This document shows, in pieces, positions 25,335-33,410 of a stretch of 64,000 bases of DNA. The translations under genes and the position numbers were made by a program. The DNA is from 67-14 sp035502775 (GTDB lineage: Bacteria > Actinomycetota > Thermoleophilia > Solirubrobacterales > 70-9): NCBI GenBank assembly GCA_035502775.1, contig DATJUB010000078.1, positions 62,001 to 126,000 of the forward strand, given 5' to 3'. The first letter of the stretch is position 1, and the number at the start of each line of letters is the position of its first letter. The notes below the pieces were generated by a model. That model was not told where the DNA came from. It did no database searches and saw only the letters and a program-made list of their open reading frames with translations.

Positions 25335-25528
25335 TTACTACCTTTCAGAAAACTGGTCAATGGCACCGGACGAACCCGCTCCGCACCCTCAGGAGCGAAT
25401 TCCGGCGTACCCATGAATCGCCCCTAATGATACCAGTCACGTCCGGCCGGACCCTCGTGCCATTCAGTAAAAAGTCCTGCAAATGAGCACTTTTTGTTGA
25501 GTTACGGAAACTTGGGGGTCGGTTCAGG

Positions 25529-25837
25529 TCATCCGGAGGCCCGAAAACGCAGCAAATCGGGCGCTGGGCCGCTCATTTCGGACGTCAGTTTCCGCAGCAA
25601 CTGCGGCCCCATCATTTCGAGTTCCTGGGCCCAGACGCTGTTCTCACATTCAACGGTTACGACTCCGTCTCGCTCGTCCGTCACTTCGGTGACGGCCGCG
25701 ATCTGAGGACCGACAGCCTGCTTCCATACAGCCTGAATCTCGGCGAGCGGCGTCTTGGGGGCGATCGTCTCCAAGACTCGTTCGAGCGCATCCGAGATCG
25801 GTTTGGGTTCGGGGCTCCGGCCACGATGATCACGCAT
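25529..25837 (-). CDS. dciA: DciA-like (DUF721) protein
   Basis: A 102-residue protein with the DUF721 core: ISDALERVLETIAP, IQAVWKQAVGPQIA and the C-terminal WAQELEMMGPQLLRKL. DciA is the ancestral replicative-helicase operator that helps load DnaB at the origin. It occupies the same place as mycobacterial Rv0004, between recF and gyrB. Its start overlaps the recF stop by 8 nt, implying coupled translation. The N-terminal tail is short. Confidence 0.85.
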   Translation of the reverse strand: MRDHRGRSPEPKPISDALERVLETIAPKTPLAEIQAVWKQAVGPQIAAVTEVTDERDGVVTVECENSVWAQELEMMGPQLLRKLTSEMSGPAPDLLRFRASG

Positions 25838-26939
25838 CGTCCGGCTCCGCTTCGGGGCCCTCGACCCCGGCGATCGTCGTGAAGTCGATCTCCCTCAGAT
25901 CGTCACGTTTGGGAATGAGGTCGGTCTCGGCCGCCGTGATCACACTCTGCCCGCCCTGGGAGAGCCTGGCCACCAGACGCTCGCGGCGTTCGCCGTCGAG
26001 CTCGCTCATTACATCGTCGAGCAGCATCAGCGGAGCCGGAGATCCTCCGGCGAGCAGCGCGCCGCGTTCGGCGAAAAGCAGCGTCAGAAGTCCCAGACGC
26101 TGCTGACCCTGCGAGCCGAAACGGCGAAGCTGGCGACCGTTGAAGTCCAGGCGGATCTCGTCATGATGTGGCCCCCAGGAGGTGCGTCCGAGACGGAGGT
26201 CGTTCTCGATTCTCTCCTGTAGACCGGCTCGCAGTTCATCAGGATCGGCGGAGGAACCCGGCCGATACTCGATCGAGCTTTCCCCGGCCAAACCCAGCTC
26301 AGCGGCTACCTCCGGAAACAGGTCGGCCAACTCCGCCACCGCTTCGGCACGCACCGCGGTGAGATCGGCGCCGGTCTCGGCTACCTGTTGATCCCAGGCG
26401 GGCAGCTGGCCGCGGTCCGCGACGCCATTCTGAATTCTGGCTATCAGCGCATTCCTCTGTGCGAGAGCACGGCCGAATTTTTTTCTGGATTCAGCCCTGG
26501 AAGGCCATCGGGCGCCGACATATGAATCCAGGTGAGCTCTTCTGACGGCGGGCGGACCCTTGACCAACTCGAGCCGATCCGGCGAGAAGACTGTGACCAT
26601 CGGCCGGAAGGCCGCCGCTTCGGCCCGTTCGATGGCCGCGCCGTCCATGGTGAATCTGGACCCATCCGCACGGCTGGTGGCCGACATGAACTCATGGGCT
26701 ATGCCACGGTCATCGTCGATCACCACACGGCACCGGGCATATGAGGATCCGAACGGAATCAGGTCCCGCTTGTCCCCGGTCCTGAACGAACGCCCGGTCA
26801 GACCGAAATAGATGGCCTCGACCAGGTTCGTCTTGCCGGCCCCATTCGGTCCGACGATGGCGGTGACCCGGGGATCCAGATCCAGATCGACCCCGTTCAG
26901 CGACCGCAGACTGTCGGCCGCGATCGAGGCCACTCTCAT
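25830..26939 (-). CDS. recF: DNA replication and repair protein RecF
   Basis: A 369-residue SMC-like ATPase that loads RecA at gapped DNA. Walker A is VGPNGAGKTNLVEAIY, the signature region RFGSQGQQRLGLLTLLFAE, and Walker B LMLLDDVMSELD. The start MRVASIAADSLRSLNGVDLDLDPRVTAI is a typical RecF opening. It follows dnaN with 3 nt between and overlaps dciA. Confidence 0.97.
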   Translation of the reverse strand: MRVASIAADSLRSLNGVDLDLDPRVTAIVGPNGAGKTNLVEAIYFGLTGRSFRTGDKRDLIPFGSSYARCRVVIDDDRGIAHEFMSATSRADGSRFTMDGAAIERAEAAAFRPMVTVFSPDRLELVKGPPAVRRAHLDSYVGARWPSRAESRKKFGRALAQRNALIARIQNGVADRGQLPAWDQQVAETGADLTAVRAEAVAELADLFPEVAAELGLAGESSIEYRPGSSADPDELRAGLQERIENDLRLGRTSWGPHHDEIRLDFNGRQLRRFGSQGQQRLGLLTLLFAERGALLAGGSPAPLMLLDDVMSELDGERRERLVARLSQGGQSVITAAETDLIPKRDDLREIDFTTIAGVEGPEAEPDDA

Positions 26940-26942
26940 GGA

Positions 26943-28055
26943 TTACTCGTTGAGTCGGATCGGCATGACGAGGTAACGGTAGTCATCGCCATCCACCGGC
27001 TGCAGCAGGCCGGGCCGAAGGGGGGAGATCAAGCGCAGGAGAACCTCATCGCCCGAGATCGCTTCGATCCCGTCGCGGAAGAACTCATGGTTGAACCCGA
27101 TCGACAGCTCTTCTCCCTCGAAGTTGGCCGGGAGTTTCTCTTCGGCATCACCCAGGTCGGGGGTGTCGGCCGAGATCGTGATCTCTCCCGGCGTGAGGGT
27201 GACCTTGAGTGGCCGGTTCTTCTGGGCCATCTGACTGACTCGCTTGACCGACTCGAGCAGCTCGGTCCGCGGAAGACGGATGTCGTGCTCGTAGGTCTCG
27301 GGAAAAAGCTGCTGGTACTTGGGAAACTGGCCATCGACCGTAGTGGTCGAGAGGACCGCTCCGTCGACCACGAAGATCACGACGCGATCCGTGACCGTGA
27401 GCTTGATCGACTCATCTTCGCTGGATGAGAGCAGACGGGACAGCTCCTTCAGAGCCTGAGCCGGAATGTTCTTGTCCAGTTCCACCGAGACCGGCTCTCT
27501 CAGCGTGGTCTGTTTCACCGCCAGCCGGTACGAGTCGGTGGCGACCATGGTCATCTCGTTGCCGGAGGCGAGTACCTGAACGCTGGTCAAGACCGGACGC
27601 ATGTCATCCCGGGAAGCGGCCCGGGCGACCAGATCGATCGTCGAGAGCAGTGAATCCCGCGAAAGGGAGATGGTCTGCTCACCGGGTTCGGGCAACGGGG
27701 GAAAGTCATCGCCGGCAAGCGTGCGGATGTGAAAGTTGGAGCTGCCCGATCGAATCGCGACGTCCCGCTCGGCCTGGCGGTACTCGAACCCGACCTGGCC
27801 GGAACCGAGCAGTCTGGAGATGTCGGAGAAAAGACGTCCCGGAAGCAGGACCTTGCCGTCTCCTTCGATCACGCCCTCGACATGAACCGGAACCCGGAGG
27901 CTCAGGTTGCCGTTGGTCGAGCTGAAAGAGAGGCGCCCCTCCTCAGAGGTGACGAGGATGCCACCGAGCGCGGGGGTTCCTCCACCGGTGGCGATGGTGC
28001 GGGCGACAAGGGCGAGCTTGCCGGAGAGTTCTGCATTCTTGATTGAGAACTTCAA
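26943..28055 (-). CDS. dnaN: DNA polymerase III beta subunit (sliding clamp)
   Basis: A 370-residue clamp of three similar domains that tethers the replicase to DNA. Typical blocks are MKFSIKNAELSGKLALVARTI at the start, LAGDDFPPLP in the middle, FPKYQQLFPE, and the C-terminal YRYLVMPIRLNE closing with the conserved PI/MR element. The gene lies 141 bp after dnaA; the gap between them is the probable origin. Confidence 0.98.
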   Translation of the reverse strand: MKFSIKNAELSGKLALVARTIATGGGTPALGGILVTSEEGRLSFSSTNGNLSLRVPVHVEGVIEGDGKVLLPGRLFSDISRLLGSGQVGFEYRQAERDVAIRSGSSNFHIRTLAGDDFPPLPEPGEQTISLSRDSLLSTIDLVARAASRDDMRPVLTSVQVLASGNEMTMVATDSYRLAVKQTTLREPVSVELDKNIPAQALKELSRLLSSSEDESIKLTVTDRVVIFVVDGAVLSTTTVDGQFPKYQQLFPETYEHDIRLPRTELLESVKRVSQMAQKNRPLKVTLTPGEITISADTPDLGDAEEKLPANFEGEELSIGFNHEFFRDGIEAISGDEVLLRLISPLRPGLLQPVDGDDYRYLVMPIRLNE

Positions 28056-28248
28056 TTGCTAATACCTCTATTGATTAGGTAGGTCTGTGGAAGGTATGGG
28101 AAAACGACCACAAACCCGGTTGCGATCAAGTTTGCGCTGTGGACTGAGTGTGGAGTCGATGGGATTGTGGCAAGTGATCCGGCGCCAGAATGGCGATCAG
28201 CCTGAGAGATCATCACGGCTGTGGATAGCCGCGCGCAAACTGTCCACA
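28056..28248. other. Probable chromosomal replication origin (oriC)
   Basis: The dnaA-dnaN spacer and the adjoining dnaA 3' end contain a cluster of DnaA-box-like 9-mers. Those read on the minus strand are at 28086-28094, 28138-28146, 28149-28157, 28166-28174 and 28220-28228; the last, CTATCCACA on the reverse strand, differs from TTATCCACA at one base. Those read on the plus strand are at 28104-28112 and 28240-28248 (CTGTCCACA). The AT-rich stretch next to dnaN (28056-28080) could be the unwinding element. Position between dnaA and dnaN is usual for Actinobacteria. Most boxes are degenerate, so their number is approximate. Confidence 0.7.
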
Positions 28249-29567
28249 GCCTTGGTGACCTCGGCATCACTCGATATCTGGGATTCGATGCGGGTGATCG
28301 AATTGAGCACGGTCGAGTGATCACGATCGCCGTAGAGGGCACCGATCTGCGGTAGAGACAGATTGGTCATCTCACGAGTGAGGAAGATCGCGACGTGGCG
28401 GGCTGTAGCGGTGTTCTGGTCTCGCTTGCGTGAGGCGAGAGTTTCGGCGTCGGTTCGGTAGTAGTCGGCGGTGATGTCGCGGATGCGCTCCGGGGTCACC
28501 GGGCCGGAATCGGATTTCTGGCCCGGGAAGATGCGCCCGATCAGGTCGGCGCTGAGGGGAGTGGACATCAGCGAAGCCTCGGCGATGGTGCGGGTGAGGG
28601 CGCCGTGAAGCTGCCGGAGATTCGTCTCGACTCGGGTCGCGAGCAGGGTCAACGCCTCCTGGTCGGTTATCTCGAGGCCGGCCTCGGTCACCAGATGACG
28701 GAGAACGGTCAGTCGGGTCGCGAGGTTCGGGGACTCTAGGGGAACGGTGAGTCCCCATTCGAACCGGTCGCTGAGGCGATCGGCGAGGGTGGATATCTCG
28801 GTCGGCATGCGATCGGCGGAGAGGACTATCTGGCTGCCGGATTCGTGGAGGACGTTGAAGGTGTGGAAGAACTCCTCCTCGGTGGCCTGCTTGCCGGCGA
28901 TGAACTGGATGTCATCGATGAGGAGAACGTCGATATCGCGATACCGGCGCTTGAATTGGTCTATGCCGTCAGCCTTCAGGGAGTTGACGAACTCGGCGGT
29001 GAAGGACTCGGCATTGGTGTAGAGGACCCGGAGTTCGGGCACGTTCTGCTGAAGGTAGTTGGCGATGGCGCCGAGCAGGTGGGTCTTTCCGAGGCCGGGT
29101 TCGCCGTGGAGGAAGAGGGGGTTGTAGGCCTCGGACGGTGCTTCGGCGACGGCGAGGGCCGCGGCGTGGGCGAGATGGTTTCCGGGTCCGATCACGAAGC
29201 GGTCGAACACATGGGTCGGGTTCGGCCCGGGTGAGGGAGCGACGCCGTTGGTCGGGGACGTGTCCGGTGAGAGTTCGGCGAACGAGATTTCGGTGATGCC
29301 GGGGTCGACCACCGCGACGGCGCGGAGGATCATCGACGAGTAGCGGCGCTCGACCCAGGTCTTGACGGAGTCGGGAGCGGAAAGGTGAAGGGTGTCGGCC
29401 CTGATCGCGACCGGATTGATCGGCGCCAGCCACATCCGGTAGGTGGCCTCGGGAAGACTGGCGGAGAGCTGCCTCCTCACCTCGGCCCAGACCTTGCCCA
29501 AAGCCGGTTCGATATCGAGGGATATCGGCTTGGCAGTGGGGTTTTTAGCGTTTATGGCTACGGTCAT
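28197..29567 (-). CDS. dnaA: Chromosomal replication initiator DnaA
   Basis: About 456 residues starting at ATG 29567 (MTVAINAKNPTAKP); a longer open frame upstream has no DnaA-like sequence and was not used. Domain I begins with ALGKVWAEVRRQLSASLPEATYRMWLAP. The AAA+ domain has Walker A GEPGLGKTHLL and Walker B VLLIDDIQFIAGK. The DNA-binding domain ends with YGDRDHSTVLNSITRIE, the DHSTV signature that reads DnaA boxes. A box-like GGTGGACAA lies upstream at 29679-29687 between the dnaA and rpmH starts, so autoregulation is possible. No good Shine-Dalgarno is seen. Confidence 0.97.
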   Translation of the reverse strand: MTVAINAKNPTAKPISLDIEPALGKVWAEVRRQLSASLPEATYRMWLAPINPVAIRADTLHLSAPDSVKTWVERRYSSMILRAVAVVDPGITEISFAELSPDTSPTNGVAPSPGPNPTHVFDRFVIGPGNHLAHAAALAVAEAPSEAYNPLFLHGEPGLGKTHLLGAIANYLQQNVPELRVLYTNAESFTAEFVNSLKADGIDQFKRRYRDIDVLLIDDIQFIAGKQATEEEFFHTFNVLHESGSQIVLSADRMPTEISTLADRLSDRFEWGLTVPLESPNLATRLTVLRHLVTEAGLEITDQEALTLLATRVETNLRQLHGALTRTIAEASLMSTPLSADLIGRIFPGQKSDSGPVTPERIRDITADYYRTDAETLASRKRDQNTATARHVAIFLTREMTNLSLPQIGALYGDRDHSTVLNSITRIESQISSDAEVTKAVDSLRAAIHSRDDLSG

Positions 29568-29678
29568 TTGGGCGAGATGCACAGATATGGGCGCTCCGGG
29601 AAGCGCTGGCCGCCGACCATACAACCGAGACCGATGCGGTTGGGTGCTCGCCCCGCAAATCGCGGAGAAAAGTTCTTC

Positions 29679-29710
29679 GGTGGACAATTTCCGCGGCGGG
29701 ACCGTATACT
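29679..29710 (+). promoter_or_regulatory. rpmH promoter with DnaA-box-like site
   Basis: TGGACA (29681-29686) and TATACT (29705-29710) are separated by 18 nt, with the rpmH ATG 10 nt further on. The -35 overlaps a DnaA-box-like 9-mer (29679-29687), so DnaA could influence this divergent dnaA/rpmH region. Confidence 0.55.
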
Positions 29711-29720
29711 GCTCCGTCCG

Positions 29721-29855
29721 ATGAAGCGTACGTACCAGCCAAAAAAGCGCAAGCGAGCAAAGACCCACGGTTTCCGTGTCCGAATGAGCACCAAGGGCGG
29801 GCGAGATGTAATCCGCCGCCGCCGGCGCAAGGGCCGTAAGCGCCTCGCCGTCTGA
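29721..29855 (+). CDS. rpmH: 50S ribosomal protein L34
   Basis: A 44-residue, very basic protein: MKRTYQPKKRKRAKTHGF followed by R.RMSTKGGRDVIRRRRRKGRKRL, the standard L34 sequence. It stands divergent to dnaA and 2 nt before rnpA, the almost universal rpmH-rnpA pair next to the origin. Confidence 0.98.
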   Translation: MKRTYQPKKRKRAKTHGFRVRMSTKGGRDVIRRRRRKGRKRLAV

Positions 29856-29857
29856 CC

Positions 29858-30250
29858 ATGTCGGGCACCGGCGCGGGTTCTCCCAAGCGCCGACGACTCT
29901 CCCGCAGCGGAGATTTCAAGCGGGTCTATAAGGAAGGGTCGTCAAAGGCGACCCGTCACCTCGTTCTGTACCGGTTCGAGCGGGGTCAGAACGACCCGGA
30001 GGAGATCCGGCTGGGCGTGTCGGTTTCGAAGAAGCTCGGAGACGCGGTCAGCCGAAACCGGGTGAAGCGCGTCCTGAAGGAAGCTTTCTGGTCACGCGTG
30101 GATCCTGAGGAGTGCGACCAGGACTTCGTCTTGGTGGCGAGACCGAGCGTCGGTGAGGTGATCGAGGAGGAAGGGCTGGCCGGGGCCCAGAGCTGTATCG
30201 ACGAGGTACTGGCCCTCGACAAGACAAAGCGGGACAAGCGTTCCACGTGA
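29858..30250 (+). CDS. rnpA: Ribonuclease P protein component
   Basis: A 130-residue basic protein that assists the catalytic RNA in maturing tRNA 5' ends. The RNA-binding signature is present as VSRNRVKRVLKEAFW, after GVSVSKKLGDA. Its last codons overlap the yidD start (30247-30250) and lie inside a parS-like palindrome. Confidence 0.96.
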   Translation: MSGTGAGSPKRRRLSRSGDFKRVYKEGSSKATRHLVLYRFERGQNDPEEIRLGVSVSKKLGDAVSRNRVKRVLKEAFWSRVDPEECDQDFVLVARPSVGEVIEEEGLAGAQSCIDEVLALDKTKRDKRST

Positions 30251-30254
30251 AACG
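30239..30254. other. parS-like ParB binding site
   Basis: CGTTCCACGTGAAACG matches the consensus TGTTTCACGTGAAACA at 13 of 16 positions, including the central CCACGTGAAAC. It covers the rnpA stop and the yidD start, 2.4 kb from parA, and such sites are usual near the origin. It is the only good match noticed in the window. Confidence 0.7.
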
Positions 30255-30522
30255 TTTCGCTCTGGCGCCAATCCATCTCTACCGGCGCTGGATATCGCCA
30301 CTCCTGCCCAAGAGATGCAAGTACGAACCCAGCTGTTCCGTCTACGCCATCGAGGCCATAGAACGCTTCGGAGTTATTCGGGGTACAGTTCTCGCCTGCT
30401 GGCGCATCTTGCGCTGTAACCCCTTCAGCCACGGAGGCTTCGACCCCGTGAGAGACACCTTTACTTTCAAGGTCGGACCAATCGATCCGGCCGTTTACCA
30501 CGGAGAGACCGAACCGCGTTGA
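30247..30522 (+). CDS. yidD: Membrane protein insertion efficiency factor YidD
   Basis: A 91-residue small protein: IHLYRRWISPLLPKRCKYEPSCSVYAIEAI, then RILRCNPFSHGGFDPV, the signatures of the YidD family. YidD assists YidC-dependent insertion; yidC is the next gene, overlapping by one base in TGATG. The start is GTG 30247, within the parS-like site. Confidence 0.95.
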   Translation: MKRFALAPIHLYRRWISPLLPKRCKYEPSCSVYAIEAIERFGVIRGTVLACWRILRCNPFSHGGFDPVRDTFTFKVGPIDPAVYHGETEPR

Positions 30523-31343
30523 TGCCAATCGCCGTAAACACAGTTGCGAACATCCTTCAGCCACTCATCGATGTGGCGAACGGTGTTCTCTCTTTCTTCC
30601 ACGATGATCTCGGACTGGCCTGGGGTGGATCGATCATCCTGCTCACGATCGTCACTCGTGCCCTGCTGATCCCCCTCACCTACAAGCAGCTGAAGGGAAT
30701 GAGGGCGCTTCAGGCTTTCCAGCCACAGATCAAGGAACTGCAGGAGAAGTACAAGAACGATCGTCAGCGTCTCTCGCAGGAGATGATGAAGTTCTACCAG
30801 GAGAACAAGATCAATCCGCTGGCCTCCTGTATTCCGCTGCTGGCCCAGCTTCCGATCTTCATCACGCTCTTCTACACGCTCAAGGGACCGCTGCGGGAGG
30901 ACATGTGCGGGCAGACCGCCGTGGCCTGCAGCCAGTTGACGATGGATCAGATCAATTCGAACCCGGCGATCCAATCTCTCTATCCGTTCGGCGAATCATT
31001 CCTCTTCATCCCGGACCTCACCGACAAGGCCACCGGCGGCGTGTTGATCGCCCTGATCGTGCTCTATGTCGGAACCCAGCTGATCTCCGGCCTGGTGACG
31101 GCCACCACGGGTGACCGCAATCAGCGCATCCTGATGATGGTCCTGCCCTTCATCTTCATCCCCTTCATCCTGTCCTTCCCGGCCGGCCTCATCCTCTACT
31201 GGATCACGACCAACGTCTGGACCTTCGGACAGCAGGTGGTGGTCAACAAGGTGATCCCGCCACCGGTGATCCCGACTCCGGAGATGGCGGCCGCCGCCAA
31301 GGCTCCGCCGCCACCCCCGCGGAAGAAGAAGCGCCGGCGCTAG
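30522..31343 (+). CDS. yidC: Membrane protein insertase YidC
   Basis: A 273-residue insertase of the short Gram-positive type without a large periplasmic domain. Hydrophobic segments lie at about 35-55, 105-125, 170-190 and 210-245. Conserved blocks are TRALLIPLTYKQLKGMRALQAFQPQIKELQEKY (first cytoplasmic loop) and INPLASCIPLLAQLPIF. The tail is basic (PPPRKKKRRR). There is no lipobox. ATG 30522 was preferred over the preceding TTG because it forms the TGATG overlap with yidD. Confidence 0.96.
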   Translation: MPIAVNTVANILQPLIDVANGVLSFFHDDLGLAWGGSIILLTIVTRALLIPLTYKQLKGMRALQAFQPQIKELQEKYKNDRQRLSQEMMKFYQENKINPLASCIPLLAQLPIFITLFYTLKGPLREDMCGQTAVACSQLTMDQINSNPAIQSLYPFGESFLFIPDLTDKATGGVLIALIVLYVGTQLISGLVTATTGDRNQRILMMVLPFIFIPFILSFPAGLILYWITTNVWTFGQQVVVNKVIPPPVIPTPEMAAAAKAPPPPPRKKKRRR

Positions 31344-31350
31344 TCGCCGG

Positions 31351-31384
31351 GATGGTTGGTCCGCGAGATTGCGGATCAACCATC
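31351..31384 (+). terminator. Hairpin between yidC and jag
   Basis: Fourteen-base arms (31351-31364, 31371-31384) with one mismatch enclose GAGATT, with no T-run. It sits 8 nt after the yidC stop and directly abuts a -10-like TAGACT, so it may separate yidC transcription from a jag promoter. Confidence 0.55.
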
Positions 31385-31390
31385 TAGACT
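31385..31390 (+). promoter_or_regulatory. -10 element for a leaderless jag transcript
   Basis: TAGACT ends 6 nt before the jag ATG at 31397, with no Shine-Dalgarno between. This places transcription start at or next to the ATG. The same box and spacing occur before hemB. Confidence 0.5.
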
Positions 31391-31396
31391 GAGCCC

Positions 31397-31876
31397 ATGG
31401 AAGCGAGTGCGTGGCCAACCGAACCTGCTGAGCGGGTCCGACTCCTCGTCGAGCGTGTGATCGAGGAGCTGGAACTGGACGGAACCGTCGAGATCGTCGA
31501 AGACGATGACGTGATCACGGCCACGGTCCAGGGTGATGAGGACTACGGCCTGTTGATCGGCCGTCGGGGCCAGACGATCGATGCGCTTCAGCTGCTCTGC
31601 TTTCAGGCTGCCTTCCAGGGAATCCGCGAACGCAAGCGGGTCGTGCTCGACGCCGCGGGCTATCGCGCCCGCCGCGAAGAGGTGATTTCCGAACGGGCCG
31701 ATCGAGCCGCGGAAAAGGCGATCACCTCCGGTGAGGAAGTCGAACTCGATCCGATGACCGCCCGTGAGCGCCGGATCGTCCATGAGCACCTGAAGGCCCG
31801 CACCGAGGTCGAGACTTTCAGCTCCGGCGATGAGCCGCAGCGCCGCGTGGTGGTCGCACCGCTCGTTTCCGAGTAG
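31397..31876 (+). CDS. jag: RNA-binding protein Jag/KhpB
   Basis: A 159-residue protein with a KH-II domain (LLIGRRGQTIDALQLL, about 52-67) and a C-terminal R3H domain (about 95-155, with LDPMTARERRIVHEHLK). The separate N-terminal Jag domain is absent, as in other actinobacterial members. KhpB with KhpA binds many RNAs and affects division. It keeps the conserved place after yidC and before rsmG. Confidence 0.93.
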   Translation: MEASAWPTEPAERVRLLVERVIEELELDGTVEIVEDDDVITATVQGDEDYGLLIGRRGQTIDALQLLCFQAAFQGIRERKRVVLDAAGYRARREEVISERADRAAEKAITSGEEVELDPMTARERRIVHEHLKARTEVETFSSGDEPQRRVVVAPLVSE

Positions 31877-31878
31877 CG

Positions 31879-32565
31879 GTGGCGACCGACGAACGTCCCT
31901 GGCTGACCGGGGATCTGGTCCAGAGCCTCGAGCCGATGCTGACGATGCTGGTGGCGGAGCCGACCTCGCTCAGCTCGGTCACCAATCCGGATGAGGCCCG
32001 ACGGGTTCACCTGGCGGATTCACTCTCCGGACTGGCTGTCGACGAAGTCAACTCCGCGACCCGTTGCGCGGACATAGGTTCCGGCGCCGGATTTCCCGGA
32101 ATACCCCTTGCCAAGGCGAGACCGGAAGCCGAGTTCGTGCTGATCGATTCCGTGGGCAAGAAGGTCAGGTTCATCGATTCGGTCATCGACGAGCTCGCGA
32201 TCGGCAACGCCCGTGCCGTCCACGCCCGCTCGGAGGAGTGGGCCAAGGGAGAGGGAGCCGAGGCATACGATCTGGTCACGGCGAGGGCGGTCGCTCCACT
32301 GGAAGCGCTGGCCGAGTTGGCGTCGCCGCTGCTCGAAGAAGGCGGATCCCTGGTCGCCTGGAAGGGCGAGCGGGAACTGGATGAGGAATCGAAACTGGCC
32401 ACTCTGGAGGAAAGGCTCGCGATGCGCCTCGATCGAGTGGTCGCCGTCCGTCCCTACAGATCCAGCCGTGAGCGGAATCTGTACGTGGTCAAGAAGACGG
32501 GTCCGACGCCGGAAGGACTCCCGAGGCGTCCCGGAATGGTTCGCAAGAGACCACTTTCGGCTTGA
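31879..32565 (+). CDS. rsmG: 16S rRNA (guanine527-N7)-methyltransferase RsmG
   Basis: A 228-residue SAM-dependent methyltransferase. The SAM-binding loop is ADIGSGAGFPGIPLA, and HLADSLSG and VTARAVAPLEAL are also family blocks. GTG 31879 follows the jag stop by 2 nt. The rsmG-parA-parB order is conserved near bacterial origins. Confidence 0.95.
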   Translation: MATDERPWLTGDLVQSLEPMLTMLVAEPTSLSSVTNPDEARRVHLADSLSGLAVDEVNSATRCADIGSGAGFPGIPLAKARPEAEFVLIDSVGKKVRFIDSVIDELAIGNARAVHARSEEWAKGEGAEAYDLVTARAVAPLEALAELASPLLEEGGSLVAWKGERELDEESKLATLEERLAMRLDRVVAVRPYRSSRERNLYVVKKTGPTPEGLPRRPGMVRKRPLSA

Positions 32566-32651
32566 TATCCAGCACCTTTCGAGGGCGTAGCGAGTTTGAG
32601 CCGGGAGACATATAAGCTGGCGCGTCGAATGATCGAAAGAAATTTGAACAC

Positions 32652-33410
32652 GTGGGGCTGATCTACGCGATCGCCAATCAGAAGGGCGGTGTCGGCAAGA
32701 CGACGACCGCAGTGAACCTCGGAGCGGGCTTCGCCCGGCTCGGAAAGAAGGTTCTCGTCGTCGATCTCGACCAGCAGTGCAACGCTACCGTCGCGCTCGG
32801 CGGTGACAAGGACGGCCGGCCCTCCAGCTACGACGTGCTGGCCGGAGAGACGACGCTGGCCGAAGCGGCCCGTCCGGCCGGCCCGGACAATCTCTGGCTG
32901 GTGCCCGCGAGCCGAGATCTGGCCGGTGCCGTGGTCGAGCTGCCCCGCCTTGAGAACCCGAACTTCCGCCTGCGTGAACAGGTCGGCGATCTCGCCGATG
33001 ATTTCGACATCACCCTGATCGATTGCCCGCCCGCGCTGGGGCCGGTCACCGTGAACGCCCTGGTCGCCTCCGACCGGGTGATCGTGCCCGTTCAAGCCGA
33101 ATACCTGGCTCTCGAGGGGCTGGTCGAGTTCCTCGACACGCTCTCCACGGTCCGCCGGGAGATGAACCCGACCCTGGAGCTCGCCGGCGTCGTCGTCACG
33201 ATGCACGATGAGCGCACGCGACTCGCCCAGGACGTCGAGCGTGAGCTCCGGGACCACTTCTCGGAGACCGTGTTCCGCAACGTGATTCCGCGTACCGTGA
33301 GAGTCGCCGAAGCCCCCAGCTACGGGATTCCGGTGACCGACTACGCGCCCAGTTCCAGAGGATCCGGCGCGTATCTCGCGCTGGCGGAGGAGGTGACGGC
33401 ACGTGGCTGA
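32652..33410 (+). CDS. parA: Chromosome partitioning ATPase ParA (Soj)
   Basis: A 252-residue ParA ATPase with deviant Walker A KGGVGKTTTAVNLG at residues about 11-24, VVDLDQQCNAT and the later TLIDCPPALGPVT. It drives origin segregation with ParB bound at parS. The start is GTG 32652, and parB overlaps by 8 nt. A TATAAG at 32611-32616 is a possible -10 box in the 86-nt gap after rsmG. Confidence 0.96.
   Translation: MGLIYAIANQKGGVGKTTTAVNLGAGFARLGKKVLVVDLDQQCNATVALGGDKDGRPSSYDVLAGETTLAEAARPAGPDNLWLVPASRDLAGAVVELPRLENPNFRLREQVGDLADDFDITLIDCPPALGPVTVNALVASDRVIVPVQAEYLALEGLVEFLDTLSTVRREMNPTLELAGVVVTMHDERTRLAQDVERELRDHFSETVFRNVIPRTVRVAEAPSYGIPVTDYAPSSRGSGAYLALAEEVTARG

Noticed and set aside
29568..29768. 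67-codon N-terminal extension of DnaA
   Set aside because: The extension has no similarity to DnaA domain I, covers the dnaA/rpmH promoter region and starts inside rpmH antisense; the ATG at 29567 gives a normal DnaA length.
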